Made by a program: the position numbers and the translations under genes. This document shows positions 28,711-37,928 of a stretch of DNA of 37,928 bases, piece after piece. This DNA is from Campylobacteraceae bacterium (lineage in GTDB: Bacteria; Campylobacterota; Campylobacteria; Campylobacterales; JALSKU01): positions 1 through 37,928 of the forward strand of contig JALWUQ010000074.1 of the NCBI GenBank assembly GCA_026993075.1. Direction: 5' to 3'. Position 1 is the first letter of the stretch, and every line of letters starts with the position of its first letter. A model generated the notes under the pieces. It made no database searches, was not told the origin of the DNA, and saw only the letters and a list, made by a program, of their open reading frames with translations.

Positions 28711-30102
28711 TTATATTATCTCAAAATATCTATTTAATTGCCAGTTTGTTACCGCTTTTTGTTGCTCATTTGCTTCCCACTCTCTTGTCATTGCATAATG
28801 ATTTACAAAAATATCGCCAAAAAGTTCTCTTGCGACCTTAGAATTTTTGAATTTTTGAGCCGCTAAATCTAGAGTTTTTGGAAAATGATAATTCTCGAAC
28901 ATATTTGTTTCATAAGCATTACCTTTTATAGGTTCGGTTGGCTCTATTTTATGCCTAATCCCCCAAAGACCACTCCCAACTGCGGCACTAAGGGCAATGT
29001 AGGGATTGATATCTGCTGCACTTACTCTGTATTCTACCCTTTGCGATTTTGGATTGCCTGTTATTGCTCTTAATGCACAAGTTCTATTGTCAACTCCCCA
29101 GGTAGCTTGAGTAGGAGCCCAAAATCCAGGGACTAACCTGGTAAAAGAGTTGCAAGTTGGAGCTATCATACAAAGAAGTTCAGGCATCAACTTTTGTTGT
29201 CCTGCGATAAACCATCTCATGGCATCGGAAATATTATCTATTTTATCTTTATCAAAAAAAATTGATTCTTTTTTTTCATTGTAAGCAGAGATATGCAAGT
29301 GGCCTGATTGTCCCGGATATTTGTTGGAATATTTTGCCATAAATGTTGCCATAAGCTCTTTTTGTTGAGCAAAAACTTTTGTAAAAGTTTTAAAAAGTAT
29401 AGCTTTATCTGCAGCTTTTAAAAGTTCATCATAAAAAAGAGCAGCTTCTATAACTCCAGGGCCGGTTTCTGTGTGTATGCCTTCAATACTCATATCCATT
29501 TTATCACAAAGTTGTGTCAAACCATGATAAAAATCAGAATGGACACTGTTTCTTAAAAGTGAATATCCAAACATTCCAGGAGTAAAATTTTCTAAGTTTT
29601 TATAGTTTTTTTCTCGGACTGATTGGGGTGTTTCATTAAACATAAAAAATTCAAATTCAGCTGATGCATTAAAAGTGATTCCCATCTCTTTACCATAGCG
29701 AATAACTCTTTTGAGTAAAGACCTCGGACATACATCTTTGTGCTTTCCGCCTTTTTCAAAATCAAGTAAAAAAAGTATGCTGTTTTTTTCAAGAGGCAAT
29801 TCTCTGCAAGTTGATAGATCAATATATCCTAAAGCATCGGGATAAGCACTTTTCCATCCTGTTATTGAATCTTTTTCATATAGTTTGTCACTACTGTCCC
29901 AGCCAAAAATAACATCACAAAAACCAATGCCATTATGTAAAGCAGAAATAAACTTTTCTTTATTTATATATTTTCCCCGCAATATCCCGTCTATATCAGT
30001 AGCTGCGATTTTTATATCGGTTATATTTCTTTGCTCTACAAGCTTGATGGCATCATCAATACTTTTTACATCAGAAGCTTTTAGCATTTTGGCATTACTC
30101 AT
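28711..30102 (-). CDS. Glutamine synthetase-family protein (GlnA-like, PuuA/GlnA3/GlnA4-type gamma-glutamylamine synthetase candidate)
   Basis: 'ATDIDGILRGKYI', 'FNASAEFEFFMF', 'GPGVIEAAL', 'GQSGHLHISAY', 'RLVPGFWAPTQATWGVDNRTCALR', 'RVEYRVSAADINPYIALSAAV'. Start at ATG 30102 (AAGGAT RBS) preferred to 30129. Confidence 0.88.
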   Translation of the reverse strand: MSNAKMLKASDVKSIDDAIKLVEQRNITDIKIAATDIDGILRGKYINKEKFISALHNGIGFCDVIFGWDSSDKLYEKDSITGWKSAYPDALGYIDLSTCRELPLEKNSILFLLDFEKGGKHKDVCPRSLLKRVIRYGKEMGITFNASAEFEFFMFNETPQSVREKNYKNLENFTPGMFGYSLLRNSVHSDFYHGLTQLCDKMDMSIEGIHTETGPGVIEAALFYDELLKAADKAILFKTFTKVFAQQKELMATFMAKYSNKYPGQSGHLHISAYNEKKESIFFDKDKIDNISDAMRWFIAGQQKLMPELLCMIAPTCNSFTRLVPGFWAPTQATWGVDNRTCALRAITGNPKSQRVEYRVSAADINPYIALSAAVGSGLWGIRHKIEPTEPIKGNAYETNMFENYHFPKTLDLAAQKFKNSKVARELFGDIFVNHYAMTREWEANEQQKAVTNWQLNRYFEII

Positions 30103-30216
30103 TATTATCCTTTTATCAAATACAGTCAATATTATAACTTAAATTTTTTAGAGATACCCTAAAATAATAAAAAGTTTAAAATTGTAAGCAAGAGCGTTTA
30201 TTGAGATTTTAAAGAT

Positions 30217-30240
30217 GAGCCGATGTGGTATCATCAGCTC
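30217..30240 (-). terminator. Putative terminator hairpin downstream of petC
   Basis: GAGC(C)GATG-TGGTAT-CATC(A)GCTC: 8 bp plus one mismatch; poor U-tract. Confidence 0.45.
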
Positions 30241-30248
30241 GTAAAATT

Positions 30249-31175
30249 TTAATGCAACTCTTTCCAGAGTTTTGCTTTCCAAAGATAGGCAAATAGTGTA
30301 AATATGATCAAATAACCTATAATTTTTGGTATTAGCGTTTCTCTTTGTACTTTTTTCTTATCTCCTACTTTTTCAAAGTATTTTATTACCTGTTCGGTGC
30401 TTTGCTTTGTAAGTCCCACTCTTGGCATTGAAGTATTTGGTAACAATACTTGTGGATCATTTATAAAATCTTTTAAGAACTCTTTATTTTTAGCTCTTAT
30501 TATGATGGAAAGATCAGGAGGAAGGGCGCCTAAATACTTTTTCAAGTTATCTTGATATTTGGAGACTTTTACTGCGTATTCAAGTTTTTGTGTTTGTGTT
30601 TTAAATTTTGGAAGCATTCCCAAAGATGACCATTTGTCATATTTCATATTGTGGCATCTTCCGCAAGCTGCTTCAAATACTTTTTTGTTGCCAAGTCTTT
30701 TTGGTGATATTGATTTAAGATAGGCTACTATATCAGATACTTCCTGCTCTTTATTTCCGCCTGTACCAAAGAATTTTGGCATTGGGAAAGGGTGTTGTTT
30801 TGAGAATTTCATTTGATTTAACATTGTGTGGGAAGGATTTAGTATAAAATGTTTTAAAAATTTAGCATTATACAGATATCCTGCATCACTAAGATCAGGT
30901 GGAGCTATGCCAAATGATGCTGATGCATTTTCTTTAGACATAGGAGATGGCAAATTTGCTGCTTTTATTCCATGACACCCAGTACATCCCGCGTTTACTA
31001 TCAGTAGCTTACCTTTTGAAGGATCACCTTTATAATTGATTGGCTTTAAATCATTATAAGTAAAAGTTGCCGGTGCTACATGCTTTTCCATTTTAGAAAG
31101 CGCATAAGGCTCTACTCCCCAATATACAAGAAGAGAGAAAAATACAAGTACAATTAATATTTTAAATTCTCTCAT
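30249..31175 (-). CDS. petC: Cytochrome c1-type subunit of bc1 complex (diheme, two CxxCH)
   Basis: 'NAGCTGCHG' and 'AACGRCHN' heme motifs; C-terminal TM; start ATG 31175 (GGAGGTGTAAGATG), overlapping petB stop. Confidence 0.9.
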   Translation of the reverse strand: MREFKILIVLVFFSLLVYWGVEPYALSKMEKHVAPATFTYNDLKPINYKGDPSKGKLLIVNAGCTGCHGIKAANLPSPMSKENASASFGIAPPDLSDAGYLYNAKFLKHFILNPSHTMLNQMKFSKQHPFPMPKFFGTGGNKEQEVSDIVAYLKSISPKRLGNKKVFEAACGRCHNMKYDKWSSLGMLPKFKTQTQKLEYAVKVSKYQDNLKKYLGALPPDLSIIIRAKNKEFLKDFINDPQVLLPNTSMPRVGLTKQSTEQVIKYFEKVGDKKKVQRETLIPKIIGYLIIFTLFAYLWKAKLWKELH

Positions 31176-32455
31176 CTTACACCTCCTAATCTTTTTCTTT
31201 CTCTTATCGTAACTATAGGTAACATTATAAATAACAGTATAAAAAATCCAATATCCGGTATAAAACCAAACCAATGGGTTATGTCAGTTTTGCCTATAAA
31301 ATAGATACCGTTTGGCGGAACTTTACCAAATATTGTCAAAGCAACCATATCCAAAAGCATTAGCCAAAACCAAATTTTAAAGCCAGTGCTTCTTTTGTGA
31401 GCAGGGGCTACTACAGGACTTCTATCAAGCCATGGAAGGATTAAAAATACACCATTTGCAATGGCAAATCCAATAAGTCCTAATGTAAACGGTTTTATAC
31501 CTGCGATATCAAAAAAGAAGCCTCTTAATATTTCATAACTCCATAAAAAATACCATTCCGGATAGATATGAGTAGGAGTTTTCATATAATCTGCCGGTAT
31601 GAAATTTATAGGATCCATCGCAAATTCATAATGAAAGCCTACAAGGTAAAAATAAAATATTAAAAATACACCCACTACAAATAAATCTTTACTTATAAAT
31701 ATAGGCCAAAAAGGTATAACTTTTGATTCTTTCTTTTTTCCATCTTTGTATTTTTGTGCTTCTTCGTCAAAATCAAAATCTTCTCCGTCTTGATTGTTTA
31801 CATGGGGAATTCTTAATGAATAAAAATGAAGTCCTATAAGAGCCATTATGATAACAGGTAACAAGACGACATGGAGCATAAAAAATCTTGTTAAAGTAGG
31901 GTCTGAAACAAAGAAATTTCCTCTAATCCAAATAACCAAATCAGGACCTATAAGAGGAATGGCTCCAAATATGCTTGTGATAACTTGTGCAGCCCAATAA
32001 CTCATCTGTCCCCAAGGAAGCATATATCCACTAAAACCAGCAGCCGAAAAAGTCATAAATAAAAGCATTCCGCTAAGCCAAATAAGCTCTCTCCCTTTTT
32101 TGTATGATCCATAGTAGATGGCTGTAAACATATGTATATAAATAATAAGAAATACAACCGAAGCCGCTACTGCGTGCATTTGTCTCCAGAGCCATCCATA
32201 ATGAACTTCCTGCATTATTGTATAATTGACACTATCAAATGCTAACTTTGTATCCGGTTTATAATACATCAGTAAAAACAATCCTGTTATAAACAGTATC
32301 GCAAACATTGTCATCAAAATTACACCCATCGCCCATAAAAAATTGATATTCTTTGGTACCCAGTATTCGGTCATTAGGACTTTATCAAGTTTTTTAATCG
32401 CAAGTCGTTGGTCTATCCAATCAGCAATACTTTCTGCTTTTCTTATTTCTGCCAT
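31172..32455 (-). CDS. petB: Cytochrome b subunit of bc1 complex
   Basis: 'YGWLWRQMHAVAASVVFLIIYIHMF', 'SGYMLPWGQMSYWAAQVITSI', 'PEWYFLWSYEILR'; start at MAEIRKAES preferred. Confidence 0.95.
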   Translation of the reverse strand: MAEIRKAESIADWIDQRLAIKKLDKVLMTEYWVPKNINFLWAMGVILMTMFAILFITGLFLLMYYKPDTKLAFDSVNYTIMQEVHYGWLWRQMHAVAASVVFLIIYIHMFTAIYYGSYKKGRELIWLSGMLLFMTFSAAGFSGYMLPWGQMSYWAAQVITSIFGAIPLIGPDLVIWIRGNFFVSDPTLTRFFMLHVVLLPVIIMALIGLHFYSLRIPHVNNQDGEDFDFDEEAQKYKDGKKKESKVIPFWPIFISKDLFVVGVFLIFYFYLVGFHYEFAMDPINFIPADYMKTPTHIYPEWYFLWSYEILRGFFFDIAGIKPFTLGLIGFAIANGVFLILPWLDRSPVVAPAHKRSTGFKIWFWLMLLDMVALTIFGKVPPNGIYFIGKTDITHWFGFIPDIGFFILLFIMLPIVTIRERKRLGGVR

Positions 32456-32459
32456 TTGG

Positions 32460-32987
32460 CTATCCTTTGTATATATTTGTAGGGTTTTTACTGACAAGTT
32501 TTTTAAATTGTGCTCCATCTTCACCAAGAACCATTTTTGTTCCTGTTATTTTGTATGGTGGTATATCAAATGGTCTTGGAGGTGGACCGTAGATATTTAC
32601 TCCACAGTCATTATACTCTCCTCCGTGACATGCACAATGGAACATATTTTTTTTTGGCTCCCATGCTGGAATACATCCTAAATGGGTGCAAAGACCAACA
32701 ACAACCAAAAAATCTTCTTTACCTGCTTTTGTGTCTCTGTTCTTGCATTTTTTAAACTTTGTATGATCTTTTCTTAATATAAATATTGGTTTGCCTCTCC
32801 AGACAACAGTTTTAAATTCTCCTGGAGTTATAGTTGAGAGATCAACTGTTGTATAACCGGCCGCCATTACACTAGGTATCGGCTCCCAAGTAGACTTCAT
32901 AGCTCCCAAAGCAAGTACTCCCCCAATAGCAGCTACACTTCCAAATGCCAAACCTAAAAAATCTCTTCTACTTTTTTCTATGGACAT
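32460..32987 (-). CDS. petA: Rieske iron-sulfur subunit of bc1 complex
   Basis: 'CTHLGC...CACHGGEY' cluster ligands; Tat-like RRDFLG N-terminus; ATG at 32987 preferred. Confidence 0.94.
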   Translation of the reverse strand: MSIEKSRRDFLGLAFGSVAAIGGVLALGAMKSTWEPIPSVMAAGYTTVDLSTITPGEFKTVVWRGKPIFILRKDHTKFKKCKNRDTKAGKEDFLVVVGLCTHLGCIPAWEPKKNMFHCACHGGEYNDCGVNIYGPPPRPFDIPPYKITGTKMVLGEDGAQFKKLVSKNPTNIYKG

Positions 32988-33073
32988 GTCCTTCCTTTTA
33001 CTGTATTGCAAGATATAATATAGCCCTTAAAGTTAGATTATATAATGAAATTACTGAGAAATTCTTTAATATA

Positions 33074-33718
33074 TTAAGCGTTGAATAACTTTTTAATGAG
33101 AGCTTTTTTGTTTGTTTGAAGTATATAAATCTTATCAAAAATATCTTTATAATACGGTAGTGTAGTTTTAGAAAACTTTTTATAATTATTTTTTATATTT
33201 ATGCACCATGTAAAATCTATATTTCTTTGATTTAAGAGGTTTATTGATAGCAATGTATCATTTATGCAACCAAGTTTACCTGAAGTTACAAGTAATGTTT
33301 TAGCTTGAAAAAAATCAATAAAATCAACCATAAAGAAATCTTTTTCAACCGGAACTAGTAATCCTCCTGCTCCTTCGATAAAAACAATATCACAAACTTT
33401 TGAAATTTTTTGAAATGCCTTTTTGATTTTATAAAAATCTATACTATAGTCGGTTTTTGCGACTATCGGTGCGGCAGGAAGCTTGAAAGTAACCGGTACC
33501 ACATCATCTAATGAGATATTTTTAAAATCCGGATTTAGTTTTTGAGATAATTTTAAAAGCTTTTTGCCGTCATTTGGAGTATTGCTGACACCTGTTTCTA
33601 TAGGTTTTAATGCCCCAACCCTAAATCCTTGTTTTGCAAAGGCTTTAAGCAATACAAGTGTTGTGTAAGTTTTTCCAACATTTGTATTGGTAGCGGTTAC
33701 AAACAAAGTATGGCTCAT
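33074..33718 (-). CDS. bioD: Dethiobiotin synthetase
   Basis: 'FVTATNTNVGKTYTT', 'LKPIETGV', 'FIEGAGGLLVPV'. Confidence 0.94.
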   Translation of the reverse strand: MSHTLFVTATNTNVGKTYTTLVLLKAFAKQGFRVGALKPIETGVSNTPNDGKKLLKLSQKLNPDFKNISLDDVVPVTFKLPAAPIVAKTDYSIDFYKIKKAFQKISKVCDIVFIEGAGGLLVPVEKDFFMVDFIDFFQAKTLLVTSGKLGCINDTLLSINLLNQRNIDFTWCINIKNNYKKFSKTTLPYYKDIFDKIYILQTNKKALIKKLFNA

Positions 33719-34656
33719 AGATATTCTTTCATAAGTTCAGCCATCTGCTCCACTTTTTTAGCATATCCGTATTCATTATCCTGCCAAAGCAATAATTGCA
33801 GGAAATCATCTTGCACTAAATGGATAGAGTTTTCATCTATTATTGAAGAGTATCCAATGCCTTTTACATCCGTAGAAACCATAAAATTCTTACTTATTTT
33901 TACTATATTTTTATTTATATTCTCATTCAATATTTTTTTGATATGCGAGAGTTTTGATTTTTGTGATATTTTTATATGCAAATCTATCAAAACTCCGTTT
34001 CCTACTGGTATTCTTATGCTGTTTGCACTTAACTTGTCTTTTAAATGAGGTAAAAAGTATACAGATGCATTTGCTACATTGCTAGAAAGCGGTATTATAT
34101 TTTGTGTGGCAGATCTGCTTCTTCTTATGTCTGTATTTTTATTGTCTAAGAGATTTTGTTCGCTTGTATAGCTGTGGATAGTAGTTATATTACACTTTTG
34201 GATACCTACATACTTATCAATAACACTTAGTATCGGCACGACACAGTTAGCAGTGCAGCTACAGCTTGAAATAATATTTTCATTATTGTATTTTTTTTCA
34301 TTAAATCCCATTATAAACATGGGCAATTCATTTGAATATGTTGAAAGAATAATTTTTTTTGCACCATTTTCAAGATGATATTTTAATTCATCCTCTTTTG
34401 TGTATATACCACTACATTCAAAAAGAATGTCAACTCCACTCCAGTCTAATTTTTTTATATCTGCACAAGAAGTCATCTTTATGGTATTTCTTTTTTTAAA
34501 ATTGCCATATATACTGTCATGTTTTAAAAGATAATCCATCATATAAATATCGTAAATATCATTTATTGCAATGAGTTCAAAATGTTTATTTTGTAAGATA
34601 ATTCTGGCTAAAATCCTTCCAATCCTACCAAAACCGTTGATTGCAACTTTTATCAT
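33715..34656 (-). CDS. Glyceraldehyde-3-phosphate dehydrogenase family protein (divergent)
   Basis: 'INGFGRIGRI', 'CSCTANC' catalytic Cys, 'TIHSYTSEQ', 'RRSRSATQNIIP', 'WQDNEYGYA'; ATGA overlap with bioD. Confidence 0.9.
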   Translation of the reverse strand: MIKVAINGFGRIGRILARIILQNKHFELIAINDIYDIYMMDYLLKHDSIYGNFKKRNTIKMTSCADIKKLDWSGVDILFECSGIYTKEDELKYHLENGAKKIILSTYSNELPMFIMGFNEKKYNNENIISSCSCTANCVVPILSVIDKYVGIQKCNITTIHSYTSEQNLLDNKNTDIRRSRSATQNIIPLSSNVANASVYFLPHLKDKLSANSIRIPVGNGVLIDLHIKISQKSKLSHIKKILNENINKNIVKISKNFMVSTDVKGIGYSSIIDENSIHLVQDDFLQLLLWQDNEYGYAKKVEQMAELMKEYL

Positions 34657-34670
34657 AATATATCTGCTCT

Positions 34671-35786
34671 TTAATTTTTTTTGGGAAAAATATTATGTGT
34701 ATAAAATAATTTTCCACTCAAAATACCAGGTATTGTTTTCATAAAAACTATAACCCAGAAAATTATCAGCTGAACAGTAAATAAAAATCCTGCTATTTTA
34801 AATATTTCATAATGGTTTAAATGCCATAATTGAAGTGTAACAGCAGCAAAGACTCCAATAGGAAAGGTAAAAGCCCACCACCCCATACTAAATGGTAAAC
34901 CCTCTTTAAAATACTTTAAAGTCATAAGCCAGGATATTGCATACCACCAAAAACAATATGCCCATATAAGTAATCCGGTGATATAACTGAGTTTATATAA
35001 AAAATTGCCCATCAAACCGGAAAAAACTATTTTTGCTGATTCCCCAAGAAGAAGTATTCCCAATGAAGCTATGCTAAGAGAACCAAGACTTAGCCAACTA
35101 GTGGCAGCCATAGTTTTATCAGGCAATTTGTGACTTGTAAGCCTTAAGATAAATATAGCAAGTATTGAAAATACCAGAGGTGTTGTAAGCATCCATAACA
35201 GATAATTTATAGTAAGAAATAAAGAAGCATTGTCTCCTGTAAAATGTTTTGAGAGTACGCCTACTGCAAGTGCAGCTGCTCCGGGAGGAACTATCGGCAT
35301 CAACCAAAGAGCAGTCATGCTTTCAAGTGAATGTCTATCTTTAGTTGTAAACATGAAAAATGGAACTGCCAAGGCAACTATTATGGCCAATATCACATCA
35401 ATAATCCATAAAGAAAACGATACTTCAAAAGGTGAAAAGCCTAAAAATGGAACTTTAAATGTTAAAAAACCTTCTGAAACGGACACAAGAGCGATAGGAA
35501 TGGCGCCTAAAAACATAGATTGCACAGGGTGAATCAATATATTTTTTATTGTACTTGTAAACAAAATAATTCTTGATAAAAATAAAATAGAAAATAATAC
35601 AAAAAAGATAGAATCCATAATCCAGAAAATTTTAGATATCTCATGTTGATATATAAATAAATTTTTATGTATATTGTTTATTACTACAAATACTATACCA
35701 GTTCCCATATTTAAGGTAAACCAATCAGGAGTAAAATTTTTTATAACCTCTGATAATTTTATTTGATAAAAGGATTTTCTTATCAT
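34671..35786 (-). CDS. TDT/SLAC1-family transporter (TehA/Ssu1/Mae1-like)
   Basis: 'FTPDWFTLNMGTGIVFVVI', about 10 TM helices typical of the TDT family. Confidence 0.85.
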   Translation of the reverse strand: MIRKSFYQIKLSEVIKNFTPDWFTLNMGTGIVFVVINNIHKNLFIYQHEISKIFWIMDSIFFVLFSILFLSRIILFTSTIKNILIHPVQSMFLGAIPIALVSVSEGFLTFKVPFLGFSPFEVSFSLWIIDVILAIIVALAVPFFMFTTKDRHSLESMTALWLMPIVPPGAAALAVGVLSKHFTGDNASLFLTINYLLWMLTTPLVFSILAIFILRLTSHKLPDKTMAATSWLSLGSLSIASLGILLLGESAKIVFSGLMGNFLYKLSYITGLLIWAYCFWWYAISWLMTLKYFKEGLPFSMGWWAFTFPIGVFAAVTLQLWHLNHYEIFKIAGFLFTVQLIIFWVIVFMKTIPGILSGKLFYTHNIFPKKN

Positions 35787-35873
35787 AATATACCTCTAAA
35801 TAATATTTGATAAAACATAAATTGGTTTACAGTACCAAAAGTTTGTGTATAATTTATAGTATTATTGCAGAAA

Positions 35874-35906
35874 AATAGTAAAAGAGCAAGAGCCTCTTTT
35901 ACTATT
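35874..35906 (-). terminator. Rho-independent terminator of the DUF465 gene
   Basis: Perfect 13-bp stem AATAGTAAAAGAG/CTCTTTTACTATT with 7-nt loop; minus strand continues in TTT after the stem. Confidence 0.85.
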
Positions 35907-36126
35907 TTAATTTATTTTTATATTCAATTATTGCAGCGTAAGCCTCATCTTTTAGAAGCAACTTTTCCTTTTTGAGTTTATCGAGCTCAAATTCACTGAT
36001 ATGATCTCTACCTTCCTCGGCTTCTACAATTTTTTTATCAAGCTCGTTATGTCTTTCAAAAATTTTTGCAAAGTGGGCATTTTCAGACTTTAGTTTACTT
36101 ACGATATCTCTATATTCATGTAGCAT
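35902..36126 (-). CDS. YdcH/DUF465-family small protein
   Basis: 74 aa 'YRDIVSKLKSENAHFAKIFERHNELDKKI...LDKLKKEKLLLKDE'. Confidence 0.88.
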   Translation of the reverse strand: MLHEYRDIVSKLKSENAHFAKIFERHNELDKKIVEAEEGRDHISEFELDKLKKEKLLLKDEAYAAIIEYKNKLK

Positions 36127-36204
36127 TTATTCTCCTCTTAGATTTTTAATATTATATCTTTATTATGATTAAGCAATGATTATAAAATATTTTCGCAAGA
36201 AGTC

Positions 36205-37392
36205 TTAAGTTCTATAATCAGCATTTATTTTTACATATTCATAACTTAAATCACAACCAAATGCAGTATAAGAACTTGAGCCTTTGTCTAAATCACAAGT
36301 TATTTTAAAACTGTCTTGTTGCATGACTTTTAAAGCTTGTTTTTCAATATTTTCATCCATTTTATTTGATCCTTTTGAAAAAACGGTTACATTGTCATAT
36401 TTTATAGTCAGTTTTTCTTCTTCTGCATCTATACCGCTAGCACCAATAGTAGAAGCTATCCTTCCCCAGTTTGGGTCTTCTCCAAAAAGTGCTGTTTTTA
36501 CCAAAAGTGAATTGCTAAGCAAGGTTGCTGCTTTTTTGGCCTCCTTTTTTGTAGCTGCATTTAGTATTTCAAAGGCTACTACTTTATTGGAGCCTTCTGC
36601 ATCTTTTAAGATTTGTAAGCTAAGCTCTTTAGTTAGAGTGTTTAAAACTGTTTTAAATGCTTCTTTGTCATAAGCCTTACTTTTGGCATTTGACAGTAGC
36701 ATAACTGTATCATTTGTAGAAGTATCACCATCTACGCTTATAGTATCAAATGATGATTTGACTGATTGCTGTAAAAGTTCATCCATATCTTTTTTTGGAA
36801 TTTCTGCATCTGTTATTATAAAACACAGCATTGTGGCCATTGCAGGATTTATCATACCCGCACCCTTGCAAATAGCAGCTATATAAAAATCTTTGCCATC
36901 AGGCAGTATGACTTTAAAGCATAATTCTTTTTTAAAAGTATCAGTTGTCATAATGGCTTTGGCTGCTGAATTACTATCTATGGAGTTAAAATCAAATTTT
37001 TTAAATGCACTTATTATTTTTTCTTTTGGTAATCTATAACCTATAACACCAGTTGAGCTCATTATAGGGTTTTGTATAGTTGGTATATTTTCTTTAAGTT
37101 TATCTATTATTGTATCGATATCTTTTATCCCTTTTTCTCCGGTCATTGCATTGGCATTTTTTGAATTCATAAGTATAAAATTTGTTTTGAAAGCTTTTGG
37201 GTATCTTTTAAAGTGTTTGATTGGGGCTGCTTGAAAGTTATTGGTTGTAAAAACTGCACTGATATCGCATATCCCATCGGATCTTATAAAGGCCAAGTCA
37301 TTGTCTTTTGCTTTTAAACCTGCATTTATACCTTGCGAATAAAATCCTCTGACATTATCAATACCATTTTTTAAAGAAAGTATAGTAAACAT
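36205..37392 (-). CDS. argJ: Bifunctional glutamate N-acetyltransferase/amino-acid N-acetyltransferase
   Basis: 'KAIMTTDTFKKE' autocleavage region, 'KGAGMINPAMATMLCFI', 'DGDTSTND', 'GEDPNWGRI'. Confidence 0.95.
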   Translation of the reverse strand: MFTILSLKNGIDNVRGFYSQGINAGLKAKDNDLAFIRSDGICDISAVFTTNNFQAAPIKHFKRYPKAFKTNFILMNSKNANAMTGEKGIKDIDTIIDKLKENIPTIQNPIMSSTGVIGYRLPKEKIISAFKKFDFNSIDSNSAAKAIMTTDTFKKELCFKVILPDGKDFYIAAICKGAGMINPAMATMLCFIITDAEIPKKDMDELLQQSVKSSFDTISVDGDTSTNDTVMLLSNAKSKAYDKEAFKTVLNTLTKELSLQILKDAEGSNKVVAFEILNAATKKEAKKAATLLSNSLLVKTALFGEDPNWGRIASTIGASGIDAEEEKLTIKYDNVTVFSKGSNKMDENIEKQALKVMQQDSFKITCDLDKGSSSYTAFGCDLSYEYVKINADYRT

Positions 37393-37464
37393 TATCTTTA
37401 CTCCTTAAGTTAAACAATAACTTTTCGCTAAGATTTTTATGTATTTTTTAAGATATTTGATGAC

Positions 37465-37511
37465 CAAAGAGTATCTTGAGTTTTAAAACTGTACTCAAGA
37501 TGACCTCTTTG
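37465..37511 (-). other. Long interrupted hairpin between rpmB and argJ
   Basis: CAAAGAG-T-ATCTTGAGT ... ACTCAAGAT-GAC-CTCTTTG; 7+9 bp stems, no U-tract. Confidence 0.5.
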
Positions 37512-37530
37512 CCAAAATTGTTGATTGATT

Positions 37531-37719
37531 TTAAGAATTTTTTTTCATTGTTCTAAGAGTTGAAGCTGCTACTTTTATTTTTTTTCTAGTACCATCTTCC
37601 AATGTAATTCTTACTGTTCTTAGATTTGGTAAAAATCTTCTTTTTGTTTTATTGTGGGCATGACTTACATTGTTTCCAACTGCAGGTCCTTTGCCGCTAA
37701 CTGCACATCTTCTTGCCAT
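37531..37719 (-). CDS. rpmB: 50S ribosomal protein L28
   Basis: '[33 protein letters not shown]'; ATG at 37719 preferred over the ORF-track extension. Confidence 0.97.
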   Translation of the reverse strand: MARRCAVSGKGPAVGNNVSHAHNKTKRRFLPNLRTVRITLEDGTRKKIKVAASTLRTMKKNS

Positions 37720-37928
37720 TTGAAATTCCTTAAAAGTTTTTGGCAATTATATTGAAAAATAACAAAAATATTGCTTAAAGAGACTACTGCACAATATAAA
37801 CACCCATAAAAGTCTAGTTTTAGGTGAGATTTGTGATATAAATTTTGAAGGACTAACTAAAGTTAATTCAAAAAATTTATCTTACAAAGATTGCCTAAAA
37901 ATAGACTTCCCTTTGGGTATCAACAGGT

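Noticed and set aside
31176-31274. N-terminal extension of petC in the ORF track
   Set aside because: Overlaps petB by about 100 nt; ATG at 31175 has a perfect GGAGG RBS and ATGA coupling.
32456-32527. N-terminal extension of petB in the ORF track
   Set aside because: Overlaps the Rieske gene; ATG at 32455 has an AAAGGATAG RBS and gives a typical cytochrome b N-terminus.
1-37928. CRISPR arrays, transposases, integrases, prophage genes
   Set aside because: No regularly spaced repeats, no recognisable mobile-element ORFs; gene order looks like stable chromosome.

Overview
AT-rich chromosomal window with gene content and order typical of a Campylobacterota (Sulfurimonas/Arcobacter-like) genome. 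This taxonomic call is inference from gene content only. Most of the window is housekeeping or core metabolism: dUTPase, EI24 protein, tripartite ABC/HlyD/TolC efflux with a two-component system, CLC channel, tRNA-Phe, murD/mraY, gpmI, fabG-acpP-fabF-accA, petABC (bc1 complex), gap-bioD, argJ and rpmB. The most unusual locus is at about 0.9-7.0 kb. There, a RimK-like ATP-grasp ligase, a second ATP-grasp ligase fused to a C-terminal tandem helix-hairpin-helix module, and a signal-less M14 zinc carboxypeptidase carrying Fn3/DNRLRE-like modules form a tightly coupled operon. It is transcribed divergently from an M20 (glutamate carboxypeptidase/CPG2-like) peptidase, across an 88-bp spacer containing an exact 9-bp inverted repeat with a TATAAT box in each arm. 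I read this as a candidate uncharacterised make-and-break amino-acid/peptide conjugation module. A second locus of interest is a glutamine-synthetase-like/ALDH/Fe-ADH operon, a possible gamma-glutamyl-amino-alcohol pathway. Start codons were adjusted by eye where RBS or overlap evidence favoured a different site. No database search was run.
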